The position numbers and the translations under genes are program-made. Positions 1 through 8,434 of a stretch of 64,000 nt of DNA are shown here, piece by piece (position 1 is the stretch's first letter; every line of letters starts with the position of its first letter). Below the pieces are notes generated by a model. The model saw only the letters and a program-made list of their open reading frames with translations, was not told where the DNA came from and made no database searches. The DNA is taken from NCBI RefSeq assembly GCF_029258205.1, contig NZ_JARHZJ010000042.1:1-64000 (forward strand), read 5' to 3'. Origin of the DNA: Clostridium sp. (GTDB lineage Bacteria; Bacillota; Clostridia; Clostridiales; Clostridiaceae).

Positions 1-96
1 TTTAGCTATTTGTGAACTTGATAATCCTTCTTCTAAATACATTTTTACAGCCTTTAATTTTATTTCAATTGAATAATTTCTATTTTTTCTAGACAT
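1..96 (-). pseudogene. IS3-family transposase OrfA, 5' fragment (cut by window edge)
   Basis: The minus strand opens with an ATG at 96-94 preceded by GAGAG and encodes 32 residues beginning MSRKNRNYSIEIKLKAVKMY and continuing EEGLSSSQIAK. This is the helix-turn-helix start of an IS3-family OrfA (transposase DNA-binding subunit). The reading frame is still open at the left edge, so whether the element is intact outside the window cannot be told. Family assignment is by recognition of the sequence. Confidence 0.7.
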
Positions 97-142
97 AAAA
101 ACACTCTCTTTAAAGCAGATTTTAACAAGTCTTTTTTTATCC

Positions 143-162
143 TGTCTACTTTAAAGGGAGCA
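143..162. repeat. IS terminal inverted repeat (left end of the OrfA element)
   Basis: TGTCTACTTTAAAGGGAGCA lies 47 bp before the OrfA start, where the left terminus of an IS3-type element should be. A similar sequence, TGTCCTTGACAAAGGGCACA, occurs at 323-342 beyond the OrfB stop, and another, TGTCTACTTAAAGAGGACCA, at 12448-12467. Confidence 0.5.
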
Positions 163-310
163 GTTCACATTAAAGATTGTAAAACTTTTGAAGAGTTAAA
201 AGAAGAAATAGCAGATTATATTGATTATCATAATAATTATAGGCCTCAATGGAATCTAAAAAAAGATGACTCCTGTTAATTACAGAAATCATCTTCTTAA
301 GGTTGCGTAG
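163..310 (+). pseudogene. IS3-family transposase OrfB, C-terminal fragment with frameshift
   Basis: The plus strand encodes VHIKDCKTFEELKEEIADYI, then DYHNNYRPQWNLKK, the C-terminal end of the IS3-family DDE integrase (OrfB). A run of seven A near 257-264 puts the last residues (KMTPVNYRNHLLKVA, stop TAG 308-310) one frame out, so even this fragment is frameshifted. Everything upstream of residue V is replaced by the left terminus of another IS copy at 143-162, which means one element inserted in, or recombined with, an older copy. Confidence 0.7.
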
Positions 311-322
311 CCTTTTTTAAAT

Positions 323-342
323 TGTCCTTGACAAAGGGCACA
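323..342. repeat. IS right terminal inverted repeat
   Basis: TGTCCTTGACAAAGGGCACA lies 13 bp after the OrfB stop and resembles the left terminus at 143-162 in register (TGTC...AAAGGG..CA). It marks the outer end of the OrfB relic. Confidence 0.4.
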
Positions 343-375
343 TTTTAAAATAAATACTTAATACGCTGTTTAAAA

Positions 376-1839
376 TTAAGATCTAATTAAATCCTCAACA
401 TATGCCATGTCTATATTATCTTCTAAAAGCTCACAAAGTTTATCATATTGACTTATTTTATAATCTTTATAATTAATTTCATTGCTTTCTTCTATGTTTA
501 ATTCTTTCTTTAACTTATTTATAATCTTTTCTCCAAAGTCTCCCTCATCAAAGATTCCATGAATATAAGTACCAAAAACATTTAAGTCATTGTTCTTCAT
601 TCCAAGAACATTACCATCTTTCTCTTTTAGCCATATATTCTCTGCAACTGTAGGAATACTTTCTCCATTGTGAATTTCATATCCACTAACTTCATTTCCA
701 TCTAAATCAAAGGCTACAACCTGTTTTGTAGTTTTTTCTTTATTAAATGATGTTACTATATTTAAAAGTCCTAATCCCTCTTCTTCTCTTATGTCTCCTT
801 CAACACCAATAGAATCAATTATTTTTTCTCCTAATATTTGATAACCTCCACATATACCAAATATCAATTTTCCTTTAGAATTTTCATTAATTAGTGCCTC
901 TTTAAAACCACTTTCTTTTAAAAAAATTAAATCATCTATGGTATTTTTACTTCCTGGAATTATTATCATATTTGCATTTTCTAAATCCTTAGGATTTTCG
1001 GCATATCTTATACCTACATCTTTTATTCTTCCTAAAGAGTTAAAGTCAGTAAAGTTTGACATATGAGGTAATCTAACTATTGCTATATCTATTCCTTTGC
1101 CATTACATTTTCTTAATTTAATAGAAGCACTGTCTTCTTCTTCTATATCTAAATCAAAATAAGGCATAACTCCTAAAACAGGTATATTTATTATCTCTTC
1201 TATTTGTCTCATTGCAGGTTCAAAAAACTCTCTTTTCCCCCTAAATTTATTTATTATAACTCCTTTAACTCTTTTTCTCTCTTCTTCAGTTAAAAGCATT
1301 ATAGTACCAACAATAGAAGCAAAAACTCCTCCTCTGTTTATATCAGCAACTAAAATAACATCAGCATCTGCCATTTTAGCAGTATGCATATTTGCTATAT
1401 CAGTTTCCCTTAAGTTTATTTCAGCACAGCTCCCTGACCCTTCTAAAACTATTAAATCATAATCATTTGAAATGTCATCATAAGCTTCCTTTGCTTTTTC
1501 CTTAAGGTATTTGTTTAACTCCTTATATTTATAAGCATTCATAGTGCAATGAACTCTACCTCTAACTATTACCTGAGTTTTAAATCCTGCACTAGGTTTC
1601 ATTAATATAGGGTTCATATATTCCTTAGGATCAATTTCACAGGCTTCAGCTTGAACCACTTGAGCTCGTCCTATTTCATCCCCCTCCTTTGTTACAAAGG
1701 AATTTAATGATATATTCAAAGCTTTATAAGGAGCAACGCTATATCCTTTTTTCTTAAAATATCTACAAAAGGCCGCTGCAACAGTACTTTTTCCTACAGA
1801 AGATGCTGTTCCAAGTAGCATTATACCTCTATACTTCAT
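376..1839 (-). CDS. cbiP: Cobyric acid synthase (glutamine-dependent)
   Basis: Encodes 487 residues, the usual length of CbiP/CobQ. It amidates carboxylates of adenosylcobyrinic acid a,c-diamide to give adenosylcobyric acid, using glutamine and ATP in the cytoplasm. The N-terminal dethiobiotin-synthetase-like domain carries the P-loop GTASSVGKST (residues 10-19). The C-terminal class I glutamine amidotransferase domain carries the nucleophile motif FGICGGYQILG near residue 330. I chose the ATG at 1839 because AGGTG lies just upstream; a longer frame to 1848 exists but ends inside that ribosome binding site. It is the last gene of the riboswitch-led btuFCD operon, 9 bp after the preceding gene. 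Corrin-ring genes that would supply its substrate are not in this window. Confidence 0.93.
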   Translation of the reverse strand: MKYRGIMLLGTASSVGKSTVAAAFCRYFKKKGYSVAPYKALNISLNSFVTKEGDEIGRAQVVQAEACEIDPKEYMNPILMKPSAGFKTQVIVRGRVHCTMNAYKYKELNKYLKEKAKEAYDDISNDYDLIVLEGSGSCAEINLRETDIANMHTAKMADADVILVADINRGGVFASIVGTIMLLTEEERKRVKGVIINKFRGKREFFEPAMRQIEEIINIPVLGVMPYFDLDIEEEDSASIKLRKCNGKGIDIAIVRLPHMSNFTDFNSLGRIKDVGIRYAENPKDLENANMIIIPGSKNTIDDLIFLKESGFKEALINENSKGKLIFGICGGYQILGEKIIDSIGVEGDIREEEGLGLLNIVTSFNKEKTTKQVVAFDLDGNEVSGYEIHNGESIPTVAENIWLKEKDGNVLGMKNNDLNVFGTYIHGIFDEGDFGEKIINKLKKELNIEESNEINYKDYKISQYDKLCELLEDNIDMAYVEDLIRS

Positions 1840-1848
1840 AAAACACAC

Positions 1849-2502
1849 CTACTTAATATCTAAGAATCCATGAGTTTCTGTTAATATATTATCTCCAGTT
1901 TCAAAATTTATTCTTTCTTTAAATAAAGGTCCATCAAAAACAAATGTGTGATATTCTCCATTTTCTCCACAAGCATCTGAACCAGCTGCTTTTAATCTTT
2001 CAACTACATCCTTAGTTAAAACTTCACCTAAGAATTCTTCACCTAAAATGCTTAATTTTACATTTTTAATTACAGTTTTGAATCCACTATCTATAAACTC
2101 ATAAGTTATAGCTTCTCTATCTTCTTCCCAAAGTGGGAAAATAGCTTCAAGCCCTGCTTTTTCACACTTATCTTCACACCAAGTTCTATGAGCCATTAAA
2201 TCAATATCTCCAAATACACAAGCTTCTGCGCCCATTTCCTCTTTAATTTTCTTTAAAGCCTCAACAAATGTTTCACCATAGTTTTCTTTTCCATTACTTG
2301 CAACAGCAACTAGAGGTATACCTAAAGAATTTGATACGTCTTTTAATAATTTATCTGGTATTCCATGGAACCAACTTCTTAAAACTTTTTTATCAACAGT
2401 AACTAATAAAGCTACTGGAGTATGTCCAGCCTTTATCATTCTGTATAATGATAATGTACTATCCTTTCCACAACTATATGATACAACAAACTTTTTTTTC
2501 AT
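1849..2502 (-). CDS. Dph6-related PP-loop ATP pyrophosphatase (B12-operon type)
   Basis: A 217-residue protein of the adenine nucleotide alpha-hydrolase superfamily. The PP-loop SYSCGKDS is at the N-terminus and the Dph6-type signature GENGEYHTFVFDG near the C-terminus. In eukaryotes Dph6 activates ATP to amidate diphthine; bacteria have no diphthamide, so the substrate here must differ. It sits between the corrinoid ABC transporter and cobyric acid synthase (itself an ATP-dependent amidase), with btuD ending a few bases upstream. That context suggests a corrinoid-related ligase role, which is inference. Start: ATG at 2502 with AGGTGG 6 nt upstream; a GTG at 2511 would sit inside the binding site. 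Confidence 0.8.
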   Translation of the reverse strand: MKKKFVVSYSCGKDSTLSLYRMIKAGHTPVALLVTVDKKVLRSWFHGIPDKLLKDVSNSLGIPLVAVASNGKENYGETFVEALKKIKEEMGAEACVFGDIDLMAHRTWCEDKCEKAGLEAIFPLWEEDREAITYEFIDSGFKTVIKNVKLSILGEEFLGEVLTKDVVERLKAAGSDACGENGEYHTFVFDGPLFKERINFETGDNILTETHGFLDIK

Positions 2503-2511
2503 ATTGTCCAC

Positions 2512-3267
2512 CTACTTCCATTTTTCTAATGCTTCTAGCATAAATTTTCTTATATCTATTTTATATACATCTGTAATTTTAGAACTATTTAATAATTCTC
2601 TTGCTTTACCTCTGCTATAAATTTTACCTTCTTTTATTAAAATTGCATCTTCACTAAACATATGGACTAAATTTAAGTCATGCAAAACTCCTATAACTGT
2701 TTTATTATTTTCTTTTGTCCATTTATTTATATAATCTAATATTTCGATTTGACATTTTAAATCTAAATGATTCGTTGGCTCATCTAAAAGTAATATCTCA
2801 GGATCTTGAGCAAAGGCTCTTGCTAAATAAACTCTTTGAAGTTGTCCTCCTGATAATTCATTTATTAACTTATCCTTTTCATTTAATAATCCTACACTTT
2901 CAATACATTTTAAGACTATATCCCTATCTTCCTTACTAAGATTTGAAAAAATACCATCCATATGAGCATATCTTCCTAATGCAACTGTTTCAAATACAGT
3001 ATAAGAAAAGTATATTTGAGAATTTTGACTCATTAATGCAACTTTTTTAGCTAAATCTTTTCTTTTTATATTTTTAATTTCTACCCCATCTAACTTTATC
3101 TCACCTTTATATTCTATTAAGTTAGCTAAAGCTTTTAGGATTGTAGATTTTCCACATCCATTTGGTCCTATTATAGATATATTTTCTCCTCTGTTAATAT
3201 TGAAAGATAAATTATGTATAACATCATTACTATCATATCCACAGCATAAATTTTTAACTTCTAGCAA
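2512..3267 (-). CDS. btuD: Corrinoid/iron-chelate ABC transporter ATPase
   Basis: A 251-residue ABC ATPase with Walker A GPNGCGKST, Q-loop SQNSQ, signature LSGGQLQR, Walker B LLLDEPTNHLD and the switch histidine in GVLHDLN. It powers the BtuC permease for import of BtuF-bound corrinoids. I place the start at TTG 3267, which has GGTGAT 3 nt upstream and sits 4 bp after the btuC stop; the longer frame to 3321 would add residues that overlap the end of btuC and do not resemble the family. B12 specificity is inferred from the riboswitch and the cbiP neighbour; by sequence alone it could serve siderophores. Confidence 0.88.
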   Translation of the reverse strand: MLEVKNLCCGYDSNDVIHNLSFNINRGENISIIGPNGCGKSTILKALANLIEYKGEIKLDGVEIKNIKRKDLAKKVALMSQNSQIYFSYTVFETVALGRYAHMDGIFSNLSKEDRDIVLKCIESVGLLNEKDKLINELSGGQLQRVYLARAFAQDPEILLLDEPTNHLDLKCQIEILDYINKWTKENNKTVIGVLHDLNLVHMFSEDAILIKEGKIYSRGKARELLNSSKITDVYKIDIRKFMLEALEKWK

Positions 3268-3271
3268 AATA

Positions 3272-4303
3272 TCACCTACTTCTCTTTCCAAAATAAAGAT
3301 AAGCAAAAAATGGTGCTCCAATTAATGCTGTAATTGCTCCAACTGGTAATTCTGATGGAGAAATTATTGTTCTTGAAACTAAATCTGTTAATACCATCAT
3401 GGTTCCTCCAAGTATAATACACATTGGGATTACTATCTTATGATTAGATCCAAATATTTTTCTAACTATGTGAGGTGTTATAAGATCTATAAAGCCTATA
3501 ACACCACTTAATGCTACGGCACTTCCAGTTAAAATAGCTACCGAAACAAGTAATGTCTTTTTAACCTTTTTAGTTTCAACTCCTATTGCCTTTGCACCTT
3601 CTTCTCCAAAACTTAAGATATCCATTTCTTTTGTATATCTTATAACCATAAAAATTCCAATTATGAAAAATGGAACTCCGGCAAAAACATATGACCAACT
3701 TTTCATAGCAAATGATCCCATTTGCCACATTGTAATTGCCTTTATATCTTCGCTACATAAGGCTGTTATAGTAGTTAACATAGCACTATTAAAAAGCGAT
3801 AATACCATACCTGCTAATATTACAGTAGTATTTGAAAGTCCTCTATCAACCTTATTTGAAAATATAATAACAGCAAAAACCGTTAAAACACCACATAAAA
3901 ATCCTATAATAGGCATAGCTAAATTTCCTATTATAGGTATTGAAATTCCAAGAACTATGTATATTCCAACACCTAAGGAAGCTCCTGATGAAACTCCTAA
4001 AGTATATGGTGATGCTAATGGATTTTTTAATATTGATTGAATTACAGCTCCACTAACGGCAAGAGATGCTCCAACTCCAAAAGCTAATAATACCCTAGGT
4101 AATCTAATTACCCAAATAATTGCTACGTCCTCTGGTTTTATACTATCTCTAATGGAAAAACCAAAAATTTTATTCCCAACTATAGAAATAATATCCCATA
4201 TATTAATATTGGAACTTCCAATGGAAGTTCCAATACAAAGTACTAATAATACTAATGGAATTGATAGTATTATTAGTAGTTTTTTCTTTTTAGATTCCTG
4301 CAT
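3272..4303 (-). CDS. btuC: Corrinoid ABC transporter permease (FecCD/BtuC family)
   Basis: 343 residues, hydrophobic throughout with about nine to ten membrane segments. FecCD-family landmarks are visible: RLPRVLLAFGVGASLAVSGA, NPLASPYTLGVSSGASLG, and near the C-terminus GFIDLITPHIVRK followed by DLVSR and ELPVGAITALIGAPFF. It forms the inner-membrane channel with the downstream ATPase. The ATG at 4303 gives MQESKKKK and overlaps the end of btuF by 14 bp, implying translational coupling; a TTG further upstream (4330) is less likely. Confidence 0.9.
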   Translation of the reverse strand: MQESKKKKLLIILSIPLVLLVLCIGTSIGSSNINIWDIISIVGNKIFGFSIRDSIKPEDVAIIWVIRLPRVLLAFGVGASLAVSGAVIQSILKNPLASPYTLGVSSGASLGVGIYIVLGISIPIIGNLAMPIIGFLCGVLTVFAVIIFSNKVDRGLSNTTVILAGMVLSLFNSAMLTTITALCSEDIKAITMWQMGSFAMKSWSYVFAGVPFFIIGIFMVIRYTKEMDILSFGEEGAKAIGVETKKVKKTLLVSVAILTGSAVALSGVIGFIDLITPHIVRKIFGSNHKIVIPMCIILGGTMMVLTDLVSRTIISPSELPVGAITALIGAPFFAYLYFGKRSR

Positions 4304-5207
4304 ATTGTTCTGGATAAATATCCTTTGCAATTTGTTTCAATGCATTTATCACGTATTGACTTCCACGTGATGATGCATTCTTATCTACTAAGAATATTTT
4401 ATTATCCTTAACAGCAGTTATTGTACTCCATCCTGGACGTTTAGCAATTAAATCTGTAATATTTTGAATATAGCTTTCATTTGTTAAAATCACATCTGGA
4501 TTCGCCTTTATGACAGCCTCTTCACTTGGAGAAATCCATCCTTTTTCCTTAGAAAATACATTTTCTGCTCCAACTATATTTAGTAAGTTATTTAAGAAAG
4601 TATCATTTCCAAAACTATAAAGTTTTGAATTTGACCCAATTTCAAAGTAAACAGTTTTTTTATCTTTTATAGTTTCACCTATAGCTTTTATTTTATCTAC
4701 TTCACTCTTCATTGAATCAACCATTTTATTTCCTTCAGCTTCTGTTCCAGTTAACTTAGCTAAGAAATTGATATCTTTGTATATTCCATCTATACTCTCA
4801 CTAGTTGGAATATAAACTACAGGTATTCCAGCATCCTTTAAAACCTTAAATGGATCTTCTTTTCCTTCTCTATTATGTCCTGAAGCTATTATTATATCTG
4901 GCTTAAGAGCTATTATAGCCTCTGCATCAGGATTTCTAAAGTCAAATTTCTCAATATCAGGATTTAATCCTTTTACATCTGCCGAATATTTATCAACCCC
5001 AACTATTTTATCACCTAAACCTAAACCTACTAATATCTCTGTATTAGATGGAGCCGTTGATACTATTCTTTCAATTTTTTTAGGTACTGTAAATTCAGTT
5101 CCTTCCATATCCTTCATTGTTACTGTTTTGCTTACGCATCCAGTAAACACAAGTAATGCCATCATGGTTATCATTACTAAAAAAATTATTTTTTTTAAGT
5201 TTCTCAT
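4290..5207 (-). CDS. btuF: Corrinoid-binding lipoprotein of the ABC importer
   Basis: 305 residues. The N-terminus is a lipoprotein signal peptide ending in LVFTGC, with Cys24 as the lipidated residue, so the protein is anchored outside the membrane. The rest is a class III periplasmic-binding (BtuF/FhuD-like) fold: two lobes with RIVSTAPSNTEILVGLG in the first and KANPDVILTNESY in the second. It captures the corrinoid for BtuCD. A strong GGAGG precedes the ATG. It is the first gene after the cobalamin riboswitch, which is the main evidence that the ligand is a corrinoid rather than an iron chelate. Confidence 0.88.
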   Translation of the reverse strand: MRNLKKIIFLVMITMMALLVFTGCVSKTVTMKDMEGTEFTVPKKIERIVSTAPSNTEILVGLGLGDKIVGVDKYSADVKGLNPDIEKFDFRNPDAEAIIALKPDIIIASGHNREGKEDPFKVLKDAGIPVVYIPTSESIDGIYKDINFLAKLTGTEAEGNKMVDSMKSEVDKIKAIGETIKDKKTVYFEIGSNSKLYSFGNDTFLNNLLNIVGAENVFSKEKGWISPSEEAVIKANPDVILTNESYIQNITDLIAKRPGWSTITAVKDNKIFLVDKNASSRGSQYVINALKQIAKDIYPEQYAGI

Positions 5208-5420
5208 ATTTTTCCTCCATTTTCAACTTTACAAATTCTTAAGTTATATGAAGGATTCCTATTTGATTTTATTTAATGATTTTAATATATCTTTAATATT
5301 GCTAAGCATCCCTTACAATCTATAAAAGCAAATCTGAACATTCTTAAACCATCATCAATAATCAAATTCCTCTTTCATAAAACTTAACAACTTAAATCTT
5401 TGAGGCTTAGATTAATACGT

Positions 5421-5456
5421 AAAAATAAAAAAACATACCATTTTAAGAAGGTATGT
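5421..5456 (-). terminator. Riboswitch-associated intrinsic terminator
   Basis: On the minus strand ACATACC (5456-5450) and GGTATGT (5439-5433) pair around a 10-nt loop, followed by a U-rich tract (5432-5421). It lies just after the cobalamin aptamer and about 210 bp before btuF, the expected place for B12-dependent premature termination. Confidence 0.85.
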
Positions 5457-5460
5457 TAAG

Positions 5461-5680
5461 CATATTTAAAGCGTACTCACCCTACTATCCTACCCTCAGA
5501 AGATAATAGTACTTAAATAAAAGGCAGGTATCCCGACTTTGCTTCTTCCTTCATCTCGTCTTCCCACACAAAAATGCAGTGACATATTGAGATTTTGTCT
5601 GCTTCACGGTTACTGAGATAGTTGAAGATTTTAACTTCATTCCCTATTAAGTGAAAATCACACCAATTATTAGTTAATCA
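5461..5680 (-). promoter_or_regulatory. Cobalamin riboswitch
   Basis: The transcribed minus strand carries the B12 box as AAGTCGGGATACCTGCC (5539-5523), preceded by CACTG and GGGAAGACGAGATGAAGG, and upstream AATAGGGAATGAAG...GTAACCGTGAAG, all in the order of the adenosylcobalamin aptamer core. An intrinsic terminator follows at 5456-5421. With bound cobalamin the transcript should end before btuF, shutting off btuFCD, the PP-loop ATPase and cbiP. Confidence 0.92.
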
Positions 5681-5766
5681 ACTTGATTATATTATTATAT
5701 TTTGCTATTGTCAAACATCTTAGTTTACTATAAAAGATATTAATAATAAAAGTAATAATATAAAAC

Positions 5767-6831
5767 TTAATTTAAAACATTTGAAAGCTCTTCTAAAAGC
5801 TTTTTATTTTCTTCCCTTGTTCTAACTGCCACTCTATAGAAGTTCTTATCTAAACCAATATAATTACTACAACTTCTTATTATTATACCTCTTATAATTA
5901 ATTCTTCTCTTAAATCTATATTTTTATTCAATTTAAAAAATATAAAATTTACTGCTCCTTCGAAAGTGGTGATATCTTTAAACTTTTCTAGACCATCATA
6001 TAAAAATTCATTTTCCTTTTTTATGTAAGCCACGCTGTTTTTAACATATTCAACATCTTTTAAAGCTTCTCTTCCTGCATAATCTGCTACTGTGTTTACA
6101 CTCCAAGGAGTTGCTACTGAATTTATTTTTTCTACAATATTAGGGTTAGAACTTAATCCATATCCTAATCTTATTCCTGGAAATGCAAATAGTTTAGTTA
6201 AAGATTTTACTACAATTAAATTATAAAAATTATCAAGTTCTTGAATAAGAGAGTATCTATAATTATCTTGAACAAAGTCTAAGAAAGATTCATCAAAAAC
6301 AACTATAACATTCATTTTTTTTGCTTTTTCTAATACTTTTAACGAAAAATCTTTTTCTATTAAAGCACCTGTAGGATTATTTGGATTACATAAAAATATA
6401 ATATCTAACTCTTCTTTAATTTCTTCTAAAAATCCATTATCTACTGAATAGTTATCTTTTAATATATAATGATTAACTTCACACTCTACAGAATTTAAAG
6501 CATCCTCATATTCTGAAAATGTTGGTGCTACTATAAGAGCCTTTTTAGGCTTTATTCCTCTTACTACATTAAAAATAACCTCTGCAGCACCATTTCCTAG
6601 AACTATATTTTCTAAAACTACTTTTTCAAAATCTGAAATCTCTTTTTTAAGTTCATAGTAAGTTATATCTGGATACCTCTCTATAGAATTTATTCCTTTA
6701 AACATGGCCTCTTTTACTCTTTCAGAGATTCCTAGTGGATTTATGTTAGCTGAAAAATCAATAATTTCATTTTCTTCTAATCCATAAATTCTCTTAATTT
6801 CTTCTACATTACCACCATGTCCTAAATTCAT
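5767..6831 (-). CDS. cobD: L-threonine-O-3-phosphate decarboxylase (PLP-dependent)
   Basis: 354 residues of the class I aminotransferase fold, close in length to CobD. It makes (R)-1-amino-2-propanol phosphate, the linker of the nucleotide loop. Seen: N-terminal HGGN motif and SANINPLG, the substrate region NPNNPTG, FDESFLDF, the PLP Schiff-base lysine in KSLTKLFAFPG, and C-terminal VAVRTREEN. The closely related histidinol-phosphate aminotransferase is the alternative, but the HGGN start and four-base ATGA overlap with cbiB argue for CobD. It is the last gene of the cobT operon; I see no strong terminator after it. Confidence 0.9.
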   Translation of the reverse strand: MNLGHGGNVEEIKRIYGLEENEIIDFSANINPLGISERVKEAMFKGINSIERYPDITYYELKKEISDFEKVVLENIVLGNGAAEVIFNVVRGIKPKKALIVAPTFSEYEDALNSVECEVNHYILKDNYSVDNGFLEEIKEELDIIFLCNPNNPTGALIEKDFSLKVLEKAKKMNVIVVFDESFLDFVQDNYRYSLIQELDNFYNLIVVKSLTKLFAFPGIRLGYGLSSNPNIVEKINSVATPWSVNTVADYAGREALKDVEYVKNSVAYIKKENEFLYDGLEKFKDITTFEGAVNFIFFKLNKNIDLREELIIRGIIIRSCSNYIGLDKNFYRVAVRTREENKKLLEELSNVLN

Positions 6832-7775
6832 ATAATCACCTCTAAAATAAATCTAATAATAAGTGCTACTAACATTCCTAAAAAAGAAACCATTCCCAAT
6901 ATCTTATTAGTATTATAAACATCTGAAATTTCTATTTTCTTTTTTGCCTCTCCTATAGTTGGTTTTTCTACAAGCTTTCCAAAATAATAATTTGCTCCTC
7001 CAAGTCTTATTCCTAAAGCTCCAGAAACAGCTGCTTCTGGATGAGCACTATTAGGACTTGAATGATTATATCTATCTCTTTTGTATATTTTAAAACTATT
7101 TTTGAAATTAAGTCTTAAAATAAAAGAAGAAATTACTATAAGATAAGCTGTTAATCTAGCTGGAATATAATTAAATACATCATCAAGCTTAGCTGAGAAA
7201 AATCCAAACTCCTTATATTTATCATTTTTATACCCAAACATTGAATCACATGTATTTACTGCTTTATATAAAAAAGCTAAAGGTGCTCCCCCAATTCCTG
7301 CAAAAAATAAAGGTGCTATAATACCATCTGACATATTTTCTGCTACAGTTTCAACTACAGCTCTAACTATATCTTCTTCATCTAAATTTTCAGTATCTCT
7401 TCCTACAATATAAGATAATTGTTTTCTAGCCTTAACAATATCTCCTTCTTTTAAAATCTTAATTACTTTAAGGCCTTCAACTTTAAGTCCCTTAGCAGAA
7501 ATACAAAAATAAATAAGTATTCCAGATACTACGGTTCCTAAAACAGGATTAATCTTATTAGCAATATGTACAATTCCTAAAGCTACAAAAAAAGTTATAA
7601 AAACTATAAAAATCCAAGCAAAAAATCCTGCCATCTTAAGATTTTTCTTGAAAACCTTTCTCCAAAGCTTTTCCATATTAGATGCTAGTTTTCCTATATA
7701 TCTAATAGGATGATATGGATTATTAGGATCTCCTATTATTAGATCTAAAACATATCCTATTATAATTTTTATCAT
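6828..7775 (-). CDS. cbiB: Adenosylcobinamide-phosphate synthase (membrane)
   Basis: 315 residues, several membrane segments, matching CbiB. It joins adenosylcobyric acid to aminopropanol (phosphate) in the membrane. Typical motifs are DLIIGDPNNPYHPIRYIG at the N-terminus, ETVAENMSDGIIAPLFF in the middle, CDSMFGYKNDKYKEFG, and the NSAHPEAAVSGALGIRLGG segment in the second half. Two bases separate it from cobC upstream, and its stop overlaps the cobD start. Confidence 0.95.
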   Translation of the reverse strand: MIKIIIGYVLDLIIGDPNNPYHPIRYIGKLASNMEKLWRKVFKKNLKMAGFFAWIFIVFITFFVALGIVHIANKINPVLGTVVSGILIYFCISAKGLKVEGLKVIKILKEGDIVKARKQLSYIVGRDTENLDEEDIVRAVVETVAENMSDGIIAPLFFAGIGGAPLAFLYKAVNTCDSMFGYKNDKYKEFGFFSAKLDDVFNYIPARLTAYLIVISSFILRLNFKNSFKIYKRDRYNHSSPNSAHPEAAVSGALGIRLGGANYYFGKLVEKPTIGEAKKKIEISDVYNTNKILGMVSFLGMLVALIIRFILEVII

Positions 7776-7777
7776 TT

Positions 7778-8434
7778 CTAAAACCTTTCTATTATTTCTA
7801 GTTTTAAATTATTTGTTATGTCTTTTTCAAAGTTTAGACTTGAAAAATCTCTTTTAAAATTATCTATATCTTGTTCAACTTTTAACTTATATCCTCCTCC
7901 ACACTTAGGTTGATAAGTATAGAAGTCTAATCCATCCTTTTCAAAAAGTTCTAAAATACAAGCTATGCTCCCTCCATGACATACTATTAAGGCTTCTTCT
8001 TCTCCCTCTTCCTTAAGCGTTAGAAGTAATTTTAAGAATGCTTTTTTCATTCTTTTTTCAAAATCAATCCTTGACTCACCATTAGGACAGGAAACTTCCT
8101 TGCTTTGATCTAATATCCAGTCTAAATATTCCTTGTCTTCCTTTAGCATTTCATAAGACTTTAGTTCAAAATATCCAAAATTATACTCACCAAATTCCTT
8201 TATTACTTCATACTTCTTATTTGGATATAAAATATTAAATGTTTCATTAGCTCTTTTTGCTCCACTTGTAAAATTCATCTTACATATTGGCAAACTCACA
8301 CTCTTTCTTTTTTCCTCTAATTCCTTTTTTCCTTCCTCACTTAAAGGCACATCACTTATTCCACAATAAAGTTTATTCTCATTACAATAAGTTTTCCCAT
8401 GTCTAATTAAATAAATTATCATCTTATTATTCAC
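7778..8434 (-). CDS. cobC: Alpha-ribazole phosphatase-like histidine phosphatase
   Basis: 218 residues of the phosphoglycerate-mutase-like histidine phosphatase family. The phospho-accepting RHG is near residue 12 (YLIRHGKT), the second catalytic histidine in VCHGGS, and the CobC-type NYGxxE element reads FGYFELKSYEM. In the B12 pathway it removes phosphate from alpha-ribazole-5'-phosphate or cobalamin-5'-phosphate. The start overlaps the upstream cobU-like gene by 8 bp, and cbiB follows after 2 bp, so it is firmly inside the operon. Confidence 0.88.
   Translation of the reverse strand: MNNKMIIYLIRHGKTYCNENKLYCGISDVPLSEEGKKELEEKRKSVSLPICKMNFTSGAKRANETFNILYPNKKYEVIKEFGEYNFGYFELKSYEMLKEDKEYLDWILDQSKEVSCPNGESRIDFEKRMKKAFLKLLLTLKEEGEEEALIVCHGGSIACILELFEKDGLDFYTYQPKCGGGYKLKVEQDIDNFKRDFSSLNFEKDITNNLKLEIIERF

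Noticed and set aside
3663-4040. Plus-strand ORF of 125 codons opposite btuC
   Set aside because: Antisense shadow of a well-supported membrane permease; no ribosome binding site or family likeness.
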